A DNA stretch of 64,000 nt from Clostridia bacterium (lineage in GTDB: Bacteria > Bacillota > Clostridia > Saccharofermentanales > Saccharofermentanaceae), in assembly GCA_024403775.1 (NCBI GenBank), contig JAKSRE010000012.1, forward strand, positions 1-64,000. The letters run 5' to 3'. Positions 35,522 through 43,848 of the stretch are shown here, one piece after another; position 1 is the first letter of the stretch; the number at the start of each line of letters is the position of its first letter. The notes under the pieces are model-generated. The model searched no databases and was not told the origin of the DNA. It saw only the letters and a list, made by a program, of their open reading frames with translations. The position numbers were made by a program, and so were the translations under genes.

Positions 35522-36925
35522 TTAATCCTTTTCAGCGCTGGAATTATCACCAGTGCTGATTTTTTTGATCCATTTTCCACTTTTAAGTCTGAAGTAGCAC
35601 CATACGGTCTTAATAATTTGATCTGATTTAAGTGCAAGATAAATAAAGAAAGGTGAGAGCTTAAAGTAGTAACCAGCAAGAATTCCCAAAGGAAGGGCGA
35701 ATACCCAGAGGAAAACATTGTCTGCAAGCATGAGCATCTTTGTATCTCCACCACCACGAAGGACACCTTTTGTCATGATGCTGTTTGTAGCCTGAAAAAC
35801 AGTAATAATACAAAGCGAAATCATGATTCTTGTTGCAATATGTGCTGCTTCAGGAGTAACGTCAAATGCGCCAATAATCACGCCTGACATACACATAATA
35901 AAGACTGCAGATAAAGTACCAAGTGCAAGACCAAGACCTAAGAAAAGGTATCCCTGCTCCATAGTCTTATCTTTGTCTTTCATACCGAGAGTCTGTCCTG
36001 TAACAATAGCACCAGCCTGGCTTATACCCTGAATAACAACAGTACTTAACTGCTGAGTTGAGTTTGTGATAGCAGTAGCAGCAACAAAAGCTCCGCCAAG
36101 GTGCCCGATTACCTGAGCTACTGAGTTGTTGCCGAGTGCTAGAATACCGTCACTTATAAGAACAGGCACACAAATACGCACATATTCAGATATAAGTGAA
36201 CTTACATTCATAAAAAGATGACGAAGTTTAAATCCGATTCTCTTATCAACAATAAAAAGATATCCACATATAATCGAGAACTCAAATACTCTTGCAACCA
36301 AAGTTCCGAGTGCAGCACCTGCTACACCAAGTTTAGGTGCACCCAAGTTACCAAAGATAAACGAGTAATTGGCAAGAATATTAATGAAAAAGGCACCAAT
36401 CGATATATAAAGCGGCATTCTTACCTGGCCTACGCTTCGTAGGGCAATCGTGGTTGTCATGGATGTACCAACGAAGAAGTATGTAACTATGGAATAGGAC
36501 AGATACTGTATTCCAAAATTAATAATTGGTTCCTCGTTTGAGTAAGAAGCCATAATTTTGTCAGGGAAGAAGAATGTTGCAATCGCAAATACGGCTGCAA
36601 GAAGAAGGGTAAGTCTTATCATGAGACTTATCGTCTGCTTAAGAGCCTTAGAGGCGTCTTTGTTATCCTTCTCGACCTGAAGTATTCCCCAGTATCTGGA
36701 TACAAGAACAGAGGCACCCATACCGAGTCCCATACACAAAATCTGATAAATCGAGATGAAGGAATTGGCCTGGGATACTGCGGATAATGCATTGTCACCA
36801 AGTTTACCAACCATTACGTTATCAATCATATTAACGCCGACTGTAATAAAGCTTTGAAGCGCTATCGGCAAAGCAAGGGTGAATACCTTGCTATAGAAAG
36901 GAAAGTCTTTTTTGTATAATTTCAT
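35522..36925 (-). CDS. MATE family efflux transporter
   Basis: A 467-aa membrane protein with 12 TM segments in two homologous halves. VTVGVNMIDNVMVGKLGDNALSAVSQANSF is the MATE N-half signature; GVLRGGGDTKMLMLADNVFLWVFALPLGILAGY is typical of the C-half. It exports cationic drugs or metabolites using Na+ or H+. ATG at 36925 starts 4 bases after the stop of the RelA/SpoT-domain gene, so the two are probably translationally coupled. The last codons contain the terminator of the convergent GH31 gene. Confidence 0.92.
   Translation of the reverse strand: MKLYKKDFPFYSKVFTLALPIALQSFITVGVNMIDNVMVGKLGDNALSAVSQANSFISIYQILCMGLGMGASVLVSRYWGILQVEKDNKDASKALKQTISLMIRLTLLLAAVFAIATFFFPDKIMASYSNEEPIINFGIQYLSYSIVTYFFVGTSMTTTIALRSVGQVRMPLYISIGAFFINILANYSFIFGNLGAPKLGVAGAALGTLVARVFEFSIICGYLFIVDKRIGFKLRHLFMNVSSLISEYVRICVPVLISDGILALGNNSVAQVIGHLGGAFVAATAITNSTQQLSTVVIQGISQAGAIVTGQTLGMKDKDKTMEQGYLFLGLGLALGTLSAVFIMCMSGVIIGAFDVTPEAAHIATRIMISLCIITVFQATNSIMTKGVLRGGGDTKMLMLADNVFLWVFALPLGILAGYYFKLSPFFIYLALKSDQIIKTVWCYFRLKSGKWIKKISTGDNSSAEKD
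35532..35568 (+). terminator. Terminator of GH31, inside the 3' end of the MATE gene
   Basis: TCAGCGCTGG (35532-35541) pairs with CCAGTGCTGA (35550-35559), followed by seven T on the plus strand. The hairpin also encodes the C-terminal residues of the MATE protein on the other strand. Confidence 0.85.
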
Positions 36926-36929
36926 TTTT

Positions 36930-37916
36930 TTACACCAAATCATTCTGAAATCTTGATAAATGCTCGAAAGGGAGGATCTGACGGCCTCTGAATAATCCAC
37001 AGCCATCATTAACTCTATAGTTGTCAATTGCCTTGAACATATTGACGTCAAGCTTAGATAAATCAATATTCTGAAGTTTGTTTACTCGTTCGTATGCCTG
37101 GTCAAAATAGAGACATTTTCCTTCAGGGATGAGTGCTCTACGCTCTCTGTCAGCTTCCTGCCTTTTCTCATAACCAAAGTGATTTGCTTCGCCAATCTCT
37201 GCGTTGTCATCCATATCCTTTGTTCTTAACTGAATCTCGGTAAAACTTTTTGAATAATCATCGTGAAGCGTGATATGAAGTGACTGATATCCAAGAGGTC
37301 TGGCATTTGCAATATAATCTCTAAAATATGGACGTACATCCTCATTAAGAAGAGGAGAGTTCTTTTTTGAAGTTAGACCAGATAGTTCTGGAGTAAATCC
37401 ATGCTCCTTAAAAAATGAAGGAATAATATTAGCAAGCTCGTACAGATACTTAATCTCAGTTTCTGTTTTATCTTCACCTTCACTGACATGGCACTTAGGC
37501 AAAGAGATTACTATTCTATAGGCAATAATATCTCTAAAACATGAGATGCTTGTTTTAATCTCTTCTTCTGTAGGAAAACATTTATTCTTTGAATAGTAGT
37601 CATAAATATATTCCACAATGTAGCCATTGATCTTCTCTTCACATCTGATAAGTGATTTGATTCTGCCTTTAAATGTAAAAGCGAGAAAAGGATATTCAGA
37701 TGTCATATACTTATATAACTCTTTTATTCTCTGTGACTGAGAAGTAAGAAAGTCATTATGTTCGAGAAGGTCTCTTATCTGTAAAAGAATCTCAGCATGA
37801 GCAATATCAAGGGTATTGTTATTCTCTTTAGCTTCGTTCATTAAGTCTTCTGTATACTGATGGAGAATCTTTAATACTGTATTTCCAGAATAAAGATAGT
37901 CGTTAAGTGTTACCAT
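36930..37916 (-). CDS. RelA/SpoT nucleotidyltransferase-domain protein
   Basis: A 328-aa protein with an (p)ppGpp-synthetase fold domain but no HD hydrolase domain. About 80 N-terminal residues are helical and unassigned. Synthetase motifs: FKGRIKSLIRCEEKI (G-loop/ATP side), FRDIIAYRIV (metal Asp), GYQSLHITLHDD, EIQLRTKDMDDNAEIGEANHFGYEK (E-Q-R-T plus A-E-x-G-x-A-H as in long RSH). It may make alarmones or, like toxic small alarmone synthetases, pyrophosphorylate other targets; sequence alone cannot decide. GAGGAAA precedes the ATG. It follows a two-TM gene and precedes MATE. Confidence 0.82.
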   Translation of the reverse strand: MVTLNDYLYSGNTVLKILHQYTEDLMNEAKENNNTLDIAHAEILLQIRDLLEHNDFLTSQSQRIKELYKYMTSEYPFLAFTFKGRIKSLIRCEEKINGYIVEYIYDYYSKNKCFPTEEEIKTSISCFRDIIAYRIVISLPKCHVSEGEDKTETEIKYLYELANIIPSFFKEHGFTPELSGLTSKKNSPLLNEDVRPYFRDYIANARPLGYQSLHITLHDDYSKSFTEIQLRTKDMDDNAEIGEANHFGYEKRQEADRERRALIPEGKCLYFDQAYERVNKLQNIDLSKLDVNMFKAIDNYRVNDGCGLFRGRQILPFEHLSRFQNDLV

Positions 37917-37933
37917 TACTTTTCCTCGCTTAA

Positions 37934-38320
37934 TTAAAATGTATTGTTCATTCTTTTTAATTCAGAGTTAGCTTCTCTAATTTTCTCTTTTCTATAGAAG
38001 TCGTAATCTCTGAAAGATTTTGAGGCTTTTTTATAAGCGGTCTTCTCGTATTGAATGCAGATTACAATCCAAAAAAGAATAAAAAGTATAATCGCAAAAA
38101 CAATACATATTGCTGTCCACAGGGTTGAACTATAAGTTACTTTCAAAAAACCATGTACTTCCTGTGTGTGTGGAATGATTGCGAGCAAAATAAATTCTGT
38201 TACAGTAAATACTGCAAGAAGAATTATAAATACTTTTTTTAGCTTATCGTTTACGCGGAAAAAGACAGGAATTCTGTCAAGTTCCATATTGAAGAAATCA
38301 TCAAATACTAAATCACCCAT
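37934..38320 (-). CDS. Two-TM protein upstream of the RelA/SpoT-domain gene
   Basis: A 128-aa protein with two membrane segments (about residues 30-50 and 70-92) flanked by short cytoplasmic ends; the C-terminal 35 residues are highly basic/acidic and probably coiled. No family recognised. The RelA/SpoT-domain gene starts 17 bases after its stop. Position suggests an antitoxin, anchor or sensor for that enzyme, which is an inference. ATG at 38320 follows GAGG. Confidence 0.7.
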   Translation of the reverse strand: MGDLVFDDFFNMELDRIPVFFRVNDKLKKVFIILLAVFTVTEFILLAIIPHTQEVHGFLKVTYSSTLWTAICIVFAIILFILFWIVICIQYEKTAYKKASKSFRDYDFYRKEKIREANSELKRMNNTF

Positions 38321-38418
38321 CACTATAACCTCAAAATAATTATAACATAAACTTGAGAAAGGGAATTGAGACAAGATTCAAAATAGTAAAATAGTTTGTA
38401 GTATTAATCACTAGACAA

Positions 38419-38450
38419 CAAAAAAGGACTCGAAGATATCTTCAAGTCCT
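38419..38450 (-). terminator. Terminator of tRNA-Pro
   Basis: On the minus strand AGGACTTGAAGA pairs with TCTTCGAGTCCT, followed by TTTTTTG. Confidence 0.92.
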
Positions 38451-38455
38451 GTTCT

Positions 38456-38531
38456 TGGTCGAGGTGACAGGGTTCGAACCTGCGACCCCATGCTCCCAAA
38501 GCACGTACGCTACCAACTGCGCTACACCTCG
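38456..38531 (-). tRNA. tRNA-Pro (anticodon TGG), CCA encoded
   Basis: 76 nt on the minus strand. Acceptor CGAGGTG pairs with CACCTCG, discriminator A, and CCA is encoded. The D-arm has GTAGCGCAGTTGGTAGC; the anticodon loop TTTGGGA reads TGG; the T-arm is GCAGGTTCGAACCCTGT, with a variable loop GGGTC as in bacterial tRNA-Pro. A terminator follows directly. Confidence 0.96.
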
Positions 38532-38615
38532 AAATGCAAGAGAGATTATACATATACCAGAAACAAAAATCAACCTCTATTTTGAATTTTTTTGAAAAAA
38601 GTTTATTTTTTTCAA

Positions 38616-38939
38616 TCAGACAGTTGTCATTTTGCGTAAAACCTTATCCAAAAGCATGGTAAGAATAGGCATATTGATGCCGAAAGGACGATTAATCATA
38701 GCGTAAATGACACCTATTATTCTAAGGATAAGATTAGCGATAAATAATGCCTGTCCGAGAATAGGAACCCATAAAAAAATGTCACAGATGGAAAAATAGA
38801 TTCCATGTCTCAGATGTGAATTAAGATAAGAACTAGTTTCTTTGGATTTAAAAAGACCAATGATCCATAAGCCAAAGACATAAGACAAGATTGCATAAGT
38901 TTTACTCTCATTTGATACTGACAAAGTAGCTGATGACAT
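38616..38939 (-). CDS. Small DUF4870-like membrane protein
   Basis: A 107-aa protein with two to three TM segments (about residues 14-32, 45-62, 66-88). KTYAILSYVFGLWIIGL near the start and LNSHLRHGIYFSI resemble the DUF4870/Tic20-like small membrane family (a short helix with H-x-R-x-G). Function unknown. The ATG at 38939 follows GGAGGATAT. It is monocistronic as far as seen and divergent from the TrmH-type methylase. Confidence 0.7.
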   Translation of the reverse strand: MSSATLSVSNESKTYAILSYVFGLWIIGLFKSKETSSYLNSHLRHGIYFSICDIFLWVPILGQALFIANLILRIIGVIYAMINRPFGINMPILTMLLDKVLRKMTTV

Positions 38940-39035
38940 ATATCCTCCATATGATAATGTGATGTTTTTTCTTTTTAAATATGTTATCATTCAACGAAAT
39001 AGATTTGCAATAAGTCGTTGGAGTATATTTGTGGT

Positions 39036-39755
39036 ATGAAGATAGCTAGATATAGAAAAGATGATGCTATTACATATGCTCTTGGAGCAACTGTAGTTAT
39101 GGAATATTTAAATAAGCGCCCTGATATTGTTAAAGGCGTTATTATTCATCCAGACTTCAGAGCTGAAGAGACGAAGGAAAAGATTAATAGAATCTGTCGC
39201 GATAACAGAATTCAGGTATCTACTGAGGAGAAACCTTTTAATATTCTGTCTCAGAAAGAGAATTGTTTTGTAATAGCAGTAATAAATAAAGAGACTTCTA
39301 CATTGTCAGAAGGTAATCACATTGTTCTTGTTAATCCATCTAATGCAGGTAATCTTGGTACTATTATGAGAAGTAGTCTGGGATTTGGAATTAAGGATAT
39401 TGCGATTATCACGCCTGCTGTAGATCCGTTTGATCCTAAGACTGTGAGAGCTTCGATGGGAGCGTCTGCAAGCGTGAGAGTTGAGCTTTTCGAGAAGTTC
39501 GACGATTATAAGGAGAGATTTGGCAATAATCATTTTTATCCATTTATGCTTGATGGTTCTTCAAGTATGCAGTCTACTCCGATAAAGGAGAATTTTAGTT
39601 TAATTCTTGGAAATGAGGCTACTGGACTTCCTAATGAGTTTCAGCATATAGGTCAGCCAATTAGAATTGAACACACAAGTAATATCGATAGTTTAAATTT
39701 ACCTATCGCTGCAAGCATTGCTATGTATGAGGCGACTAGGAATAATTATATTTAA
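39036..39755 (+). CDS. TrmH/SpoU family RNA 2'-O-methyltransferase
   Basis: A 239-aa SPOUT methyltransferase. NPSNAGNLGTIMRSSLGFGIKDIAII is motif 1, LILGNEATGLPNEF motif 2 and HTSNIDSLNLPIAASIAMYEATRN motif 3, forming the trefoil-knot SAM site. The N-terminal about 80 residues are a substrate-binding domain. The RNA target (23S rRNA or tRNA) is not determined. ATG 39036 is preferred over the in-frame TTG 39018; the SD (GGAG) is 13 bases away, so the start is moderately sure. The next gene starts 10 bases after. Confidence 0.88.
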   Translation: MKIARYRKDDAITYALGATVVMEYLNKRPDIVKGVIIHPDFRAEETKEKINRICRDNRIQVSTEEKPFNILSQKENCFVIAVINKETSTLSEGNHIVLVNPSNAGNLGTIMRSSLGFGIKDIAIITPAVDPFDPKTVRASMGASASVRVELFEKFDDYKERFGNNHFYPFMLDGSSSMQSTPIKENFSLILGNEATGLPNEFQHIGQPIRIEHTSNIDSLNLPIAASIAMYEATRNNYI

Positions 39756-39765
39756 GGAGAATGTT

Positions 39766-40662
39766 ATGAATAAGAGATTGATTTCGTTTTTGTTGGCTTT
39801 GTCCCTTTTGATGGGTTCTACAATGACAATTACTTCATGTAGTTCCATTAGCGATATGATGGGTCGTGCTGAGAATATTCACGAGAAGAATAAAAAAGAC
39901 AAAGATGACGACGATGATGACGAGGACGAAGACGAGGACGAAGATGACGTAGAGGAGACCAAAAAGCCAAAGCGTACAGAAGAGACTGAGGAAGAAGTAG
40001 AGGAAACTACTGAAGAGACTACAGAAGAGACAACAGTAGAAACTACTGAGGAGACTACAGTAGAGACAACAGAGGAAACCACTGCTGAGACTTCTGAGAC
40101 TGCTAATTCTTCTGATGATGTAGATTATCTTGGTTCAATCGAGGGTGATACTTATACAAATAGTGGATTAGGTTTTGCTTTTGAAGCAGGAAGTGACTGG
40201 GTTCTTGTTGATACAGAGGCATATATGAATGCAGCTATTGACAGTGCTTCAAGTATTACTGAATACGATATCGAGGCAAGTTTGGAGAATTCAGGTACTA
40301 TAGTAATTATGTCTGCTATTTCTAATAAAGATTTTGCTTCAAATGTTAATATTTCTCTACTTCAGACTATGGGCATGAATACTAATTCAGAATATTTCAT
40401 GACTATTTATGCTGAACTTATGGCAGACCAACTGACTACATACATGGGTGGTGGTGAGGAGACTTTCCCTTGTTCTGTAGTTGAAGTTAATTTCCTGGGA
40501 GAGAATACATACTGTGCTCAGATTGAATGTACTGTAAGTGGTGTAACTTATTCAGAATATATAATTCTTTATCCTGTTGATTCGTTCACAGTGCAGATTG
40601 TATTTACATTGCAGGGCGGTGTGGATATTGAAGATGCATGTGCTGCATTCAAAAAGTTGTAA
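39766..40662 (+). CDS. Lipoprotein with extreme Asp/Glu tract and ETT repeats
   Basis: A 298-aa lipoprotein. Signal peptide with lipobox ITSC; then KNKKDKDDDDDDEDEDEDED-type low complexity (about residues 40-62), and about nine copies of E-E-T-T / V-E-T-T (about 78-110). The globular C-terminal about 170 residues (YTNSGLGFAFEAGSDWVLVD, PCSVVEVNFLGENTYCAQIEC) resemble a small PsbP/DUF-type secreted domain, unconfirmed. It follows the TrmH-type gene at 10 bases. ATG 39766 follows TAAGGAGAA. Confidence 0.78.
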   Translation: MNKRLISFLLALSLLMGSTMTITSCSSISDMMGRAENIHEKNKKDKDDDDDDEDEDEDEDDVEETKKPKRTEETEEEVEETTEETTEETTVETTEETTVETTEETTAETSETANSSDDVDYLGSIEGDTYTNSGLGFAFEAGSDWVLVDTEAYMNAAIDSASSITEYDIEASLENSGTIVIMSAISNKDFASNVNISLLQTMGMNTNSEYFMTIYAELMADQLTTYMGGGEETFPCSVVEVNFLGENTYCAQIECTVSGVTYSEYIILYPVDSFTVQIVFTLQGGVDIEDACAAFKKL

Positions 40663-40673
40663 TTTTGTTTAAA

Positions 40674-40718
40674 AATAGCAAATTTGCTATTGATTACAAA
40701 AAAATCTAATGTTATAAT
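40674..40718 (+). promoter_or_regulatory. rpsT promoter with an 18-bp palindrome over its -35
   Basis: TTGATT (40690-40695), 17 bases, TATAAT (40713-40718). The perfect palindrome AATAGCAAATTTGCTATT (40674-40691) touches the -35. Confidence 0.75.
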
Positions 40719-40776
40719 TGCTCGGTGCACAAGAACGGGCACGGTTTTTAAGATACTAACGATGGAGGTGAATATA

Positions 40777-41034
40777 ATGCCAAACATTAAGTCAGCTATT
40801 AAGCGCGTAAAGGTTGCAGAGAAGAAGACAGCTGCTAATAAGATGAAGAAGAGCGAGATTCGTACAACAATTAAGAAGGCTAATGCTTCCATTGCTGCAG
40901 GCGATTCTGCAGAGGCTTTGAAGACAGCTCAGAAGACATTGGATCAGGCTGCTGCTAAGGGATATATCTCAAAGAACGCTGCTTCACGTAAGAAGTCAAG
41001 ACTTTGTAAGGCTGCTGCTAAGGCACAGGCTTAA
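40777..41034 (+). CDS. rpsT: 30S ribosomal protein S20
   Basis: An 85-aa basic protein that binds the 5' domain of 16S rRNA. MPNIKSAIKRVKVAEKKTAANKMKKSEIRT and the Ala/Lys-rich C-terminal helix (AASRKKSRLCKAAAKAQA) are diagnostic. The ATG at 40777 follows GATGGAGGTG. A leader of about 50 bases precedes it, and a terminator follows. Confidence 0.97.
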   Translation: MPNIKSAIKRVKVAEKKTAANKMKKSEIRTTIKKANASIAAGDSAEALKTAQKTLDQAAAKGYISKNAASRKKSRLCKAAAKAQA

Positions 41035-41051
41035 TTAGTAAAAGCTAATTC

Positions 41052-41082
41052 AAACTGCTCTACTTGGTAGGGCAGTTTTTTT
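41052..41082 (+). terminator. rpsT terminator
   Basis: AACTGCTCTAC pairs with GTAGGGCAGTT (one G-U) and is followed by TTTTTTT. Confidence 0.92.
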
Positions 41083-41085
41083 GTG

Positions 41086-41124
41086 CAAAAAAATATCCTC
41101 CTTACGGGCTGGGCAGGAGGATAT
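41086..41124 (-). terminator. tmcAL terminator
   Basis: On the minus strand ATATCCTCCT pairs perfectly with AGGAGGATAT and is followed by TTTTTTT. Confidence 0.93.
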
Positions 41125-41152
41125 GATGTTGTAAATTCGCTCAAAAATTCGA

Positions 41153-42490
41153 TTACTTTACCATTACTGGTGCTTCAGACCATTCCTGATTGTAATCAAT
41201 GTTAAGATATTTTCCTTGAAGATTAGCTGATTTAATATCAAAGGAAGCGATTTCCTGAGCTTCTATACTTAAAGTTTTAAAATCAGACAGGTTATGAACA
41301 ATAGGTAATCTTGCACATTTAGACATAACTTTAAGGCAGTAACGGCCATCTTTATTAAATCCAAGAACTCTTATATAAAGTGGGTTTCTGAATTTATCCA
41401 AATCAGATTCTTTACGGCCGAGAAGTAAAGAAGCACAGGCTCTGTAGATTCTTCCCATAGTAAAATGTTTTGTATTTAGTTTCTCTTCAAAGGCTCTAAA
41501 ATCTAAATCTTTCTCTTTGAGTCGTGATTCACAGATGTTTTTGAGATATCCAGACAAACCATCGCCCATATAGGCGTAGGTCTCAAGCTCTTCATTTGTT
41601 AAAGAAGTAACTCGGTCTACTATATCTCTTACATATGAGTCGTAAGATAAAACCTTATATTTCCCCAATGATATATCAGAAAGATAAGAAGCCAGAACAT
41701 AATCAGGCATAGTGCCGTTTAATTTAACTGCAAGAGTTGAGATGGAGTTAGTGTTACATTCCATGATAACTTCTCTAATTGCACTTGCAGAAGGATATTC
41801 AGTTAAGCTGTTTGAAGAATAATCATTTCCAACTCTTCTAATCATGTGAATTGTAATTGGATGAGCCTTATTTGCTTTGTTATAAGCATTAATCTCCTTA
41901 ATATATTCCAAGGCAAGAATTGCGTTTGGTTTACGAAGAATATTTGGTAAAAACTCTAATTCTTCTTCTGACCATTTTTTCTTAAGTTCATCATCGTTCT
42001 TTATAGTATTAATTACTGCATTAGCAGAAGAGGCTGGATAGGACATTCCATCTTTAAGGTTTGCCTTAAGTGAATCCTTGTAGAATTCATTATTCTCAAA
42101 ATCAGTTTCTGCTAACTTTTTTATTATGTCGCCCTGGTCGACATCAATTCCAAAAGCAATATCAGTTACAACTTTGGTAGCTGTAAGAGTTCTAATGGCG
42201 CCGCTTGCAAATTCTGTTGCAGGTGCACATGAATAAACGAAAGGAAGTTCAAGAACAATATCAGGACCGTAAAAAGTATTCTTTTTCTTTTGTGCTGAAG
42301 TTACAAGTAAACTTTCTGTTCTTGCTGATTTGGGCATAATGGAAGGAAGACCACGCTGAGTAAAACTTCCGCTCATAACAGCCATGACCAGGCTTCTTGA
42401 GTCGTTTATTTCCTCACGTACTTTTCTTATCAGATACTCATGTCCTAGTGTATATGGATTAAATTCTGATACTATGCCAATAACTCGCAT
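41153..42490 (-). CDS. tmcAL: tRNA(Met) cytidine acetate ligase
   Basis: A 445-aa enzyme of the TmcAL (formerly YlbM, DUF795) family, which makes N4-acetylcytidine at the wobble base of elongator tRNA-Met from acetate and ATP. VIGIVSEFNPYTLGHEYLIRKVRE is the nucleotidyltransferase motif (N-P-x-x-x-G-H); AVMSGSFTQRGLPSIM and LELPFVYSCAPATEFASGAIRTL follow the family consensus. The start codon is preceded by AAAGGAAA. Divergent from the next gene. Confidence 0.9.
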   Translation of the reverse strand: MRVIGIVSEFNPYTLGHEYLIRKVREEINDSRSLVMAVMSGSFTQRGLPSIMPKSARTESLLVTSAQKKKNTFYGPDIVLELPFVYSCAPATEFASGAIRTLTATKVVTDIAFGIDVDQGDIIKKLAETDFENNEFYKDSLKANLKDGMSYPASSANAVINTIKNDDELKKKWSEEELEFLPNILRKPNAILALEYIKEINAYNKANKAHPITIHMIRRVGNDYSSNSLTEYPSASAIREVIMECNTNSISTLAVKLNGTMPDYVLASYLSDISLGKYKVLSYDSYVRDIVDRVTSLTNEELETYAYMGDGLSGYLKNICESRLKEKDLDFRAFEEKLNTKHFTMGRIYRACASLLLGRKESDLDKFRNPLYIRVLGFNKDGRYCLKVMSKCARLPIVHNLSDFKTLSIEAQEIASFDIKSANLQGKYLNIDYNQEWSEAPVMVK

Positions 42491-42562
42491 TGCTTGTTTC
42501 CTTTGAATTTATTTAATGTATAATTATTTAAGCATTATAACAAAAATACTAAGGTTTTATAT

Positions 42563-43840
42563 ATGGCAAGTTTTTTTACTAATCTTTTTAGACCAAAGAA
42601 TATTAAATATTTTGTTGGAATAGCTGTTCTTATCGTCTTAGGCGGTCTTTATCTGTGGTATGCAGATAACTATGGAAACAAAAAGCAGATTATTCTTGAA
42701 GGACATAAAGTAATAGATTATGAGTGGCAGAGTGTTGCCGCCTCATATAATGTAACTACTGATTATATCTGGGCACGTACAAAATCTGTTCTTATAAATG
42801 ATGAAGGTTTTGTTCCTTCTTATTACATGATTCAGGGTGAATTAACCGAAGAGGAGGACGAATACTCATCAAGTATCCTTCTTACAGACCAGGCACTTTT
42901 GTTGTCAGTTTATGTGCGTAATAACGACCGTATTGCAGCTATGAATCTTAAAGATAAGATTGTAAGAGAATTCAGGGATTCAGAAAGTGGACTATTCTTG
43001 TCTGATATCGGAAATGGAAGTAAAACTGTTTCAGTTCATGATAATATGATTTTTCTTGACAGCCTCCTTGATTATTATTCTTTTTCCGGCTCGAAAGGCG
43101 ATTATCAGCTCATTTCTGAGATGTGTGGGTTACTTTTCGATGAGGAGGGAAATATCAAGCCTTCCGAACTTAGTTATGCAACTTTATTAAGTAATGACGT
43201 TCAGTTTGAAGACGGTCAGGCAGTAAGTGACAGCAGTAAACCTGAGAATACTTCAACAATAGTGAATAAGTTTAATGGAATAGAGCTTCGTGCAATAAAA
43301 CTTAAACTTATTAATAATCTTGAGATAAATGGACTTATAGCAGAAGGCTCTTATGACAAGGCGCTCGCAATTGTGCGAGGCGGACTGATTTCTGGTGAGA
43401 TAGGTCTATATGCTTACGGATATGCTATTAATACAGACGGAAGTACTGACTATATATATGAGGGATCTGTGTCAGGTTCTGTTGATGTCGAGGCATCCAT
43501 TGAGACTCTTTTGAATCTTGTTGAAGTTAATGAAGGGAATTACGTTTCTTATTCGCTTATAAAAAGACTTATACTAAATTCGAATAAAGTAGGCAATATG
43601 TATCAGCTTATTACAGGTGAATACTATGGCTCAGTTAATCTTAATTCATATCTTTACTGTCTTAAAATGGCAGAGATTATGGATGATGAGCCATTCTTTG
43701 AAGTTCTTTGCAAAATAATTGGTGGACAGGTGGCTACTTATTCATCAAGCCCTGTTTTAAGTATGGTTTTCAGAACAAGAGGATACAGATATCTTACATA
43801 TGCTGAAGATAATCTTCTTACATATTTATTTTTGACATAA
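42563..43840 (+). CDS. Membrane-anchored protein of unknown function, possible alpha/alpha-toroid fold
   Basis: A 425-aa protein with one N-terminal TM segment (about 15-33) and an extracellular domain of helical repeats: SSILLTDQALLLSVYVRNND, DNMIFLDSLLDYY, IELRAIKLKLINNLEINGLIAEG, NSYLYCLKMAEIMDDEPFF. The spacing of helices faintly recalls GH8-like (alpha/alpha)6 glycosidases, but no catalytic motif is identified. A convergent gene follows 8 bases after the stop, a putative glycosidase. Ribosome site weak (AAGGTTT). Confidence 0.65.
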   Translation: MASFFTNLFRPKNIKYFVGIAVLIVLGGLYLWYADNYGNKKQIILEGHKVIDYEWQSVAASYNVTTDYIWARTKSVLINDEGFVPSYYMIQGELTEEEDEYSSSILLTDQALLLSVYVRNNDRIAAMNLKDKIVREFRDSESGLFLSDIGNGSKTVSVHDNMIFLDSLLDYYSFSGSKGDYQLISEMCGLLFDEEGNIKPSELSYATLLSNDVQFEDGQAVSDSSKPENTSTIVNKFNGIELRAIKLKLINNLEINGLIAEGSYDKALAIVRGGLISGEIGLYAYGYAINTDGSTDYIYEGSVSGSVDVEASIETLLNLVEVNEGNYVSYSLIKRLILNSNKVGNMYQLITGEYYGSVNLNSYLYCLKMAEIMDDEPFFEVLCKIIGGQVATYSSSPVLSMVFRTRGYRYLTYAEDNLLTYLFLT

Positions 43841-43848
43841 AAGATAGA

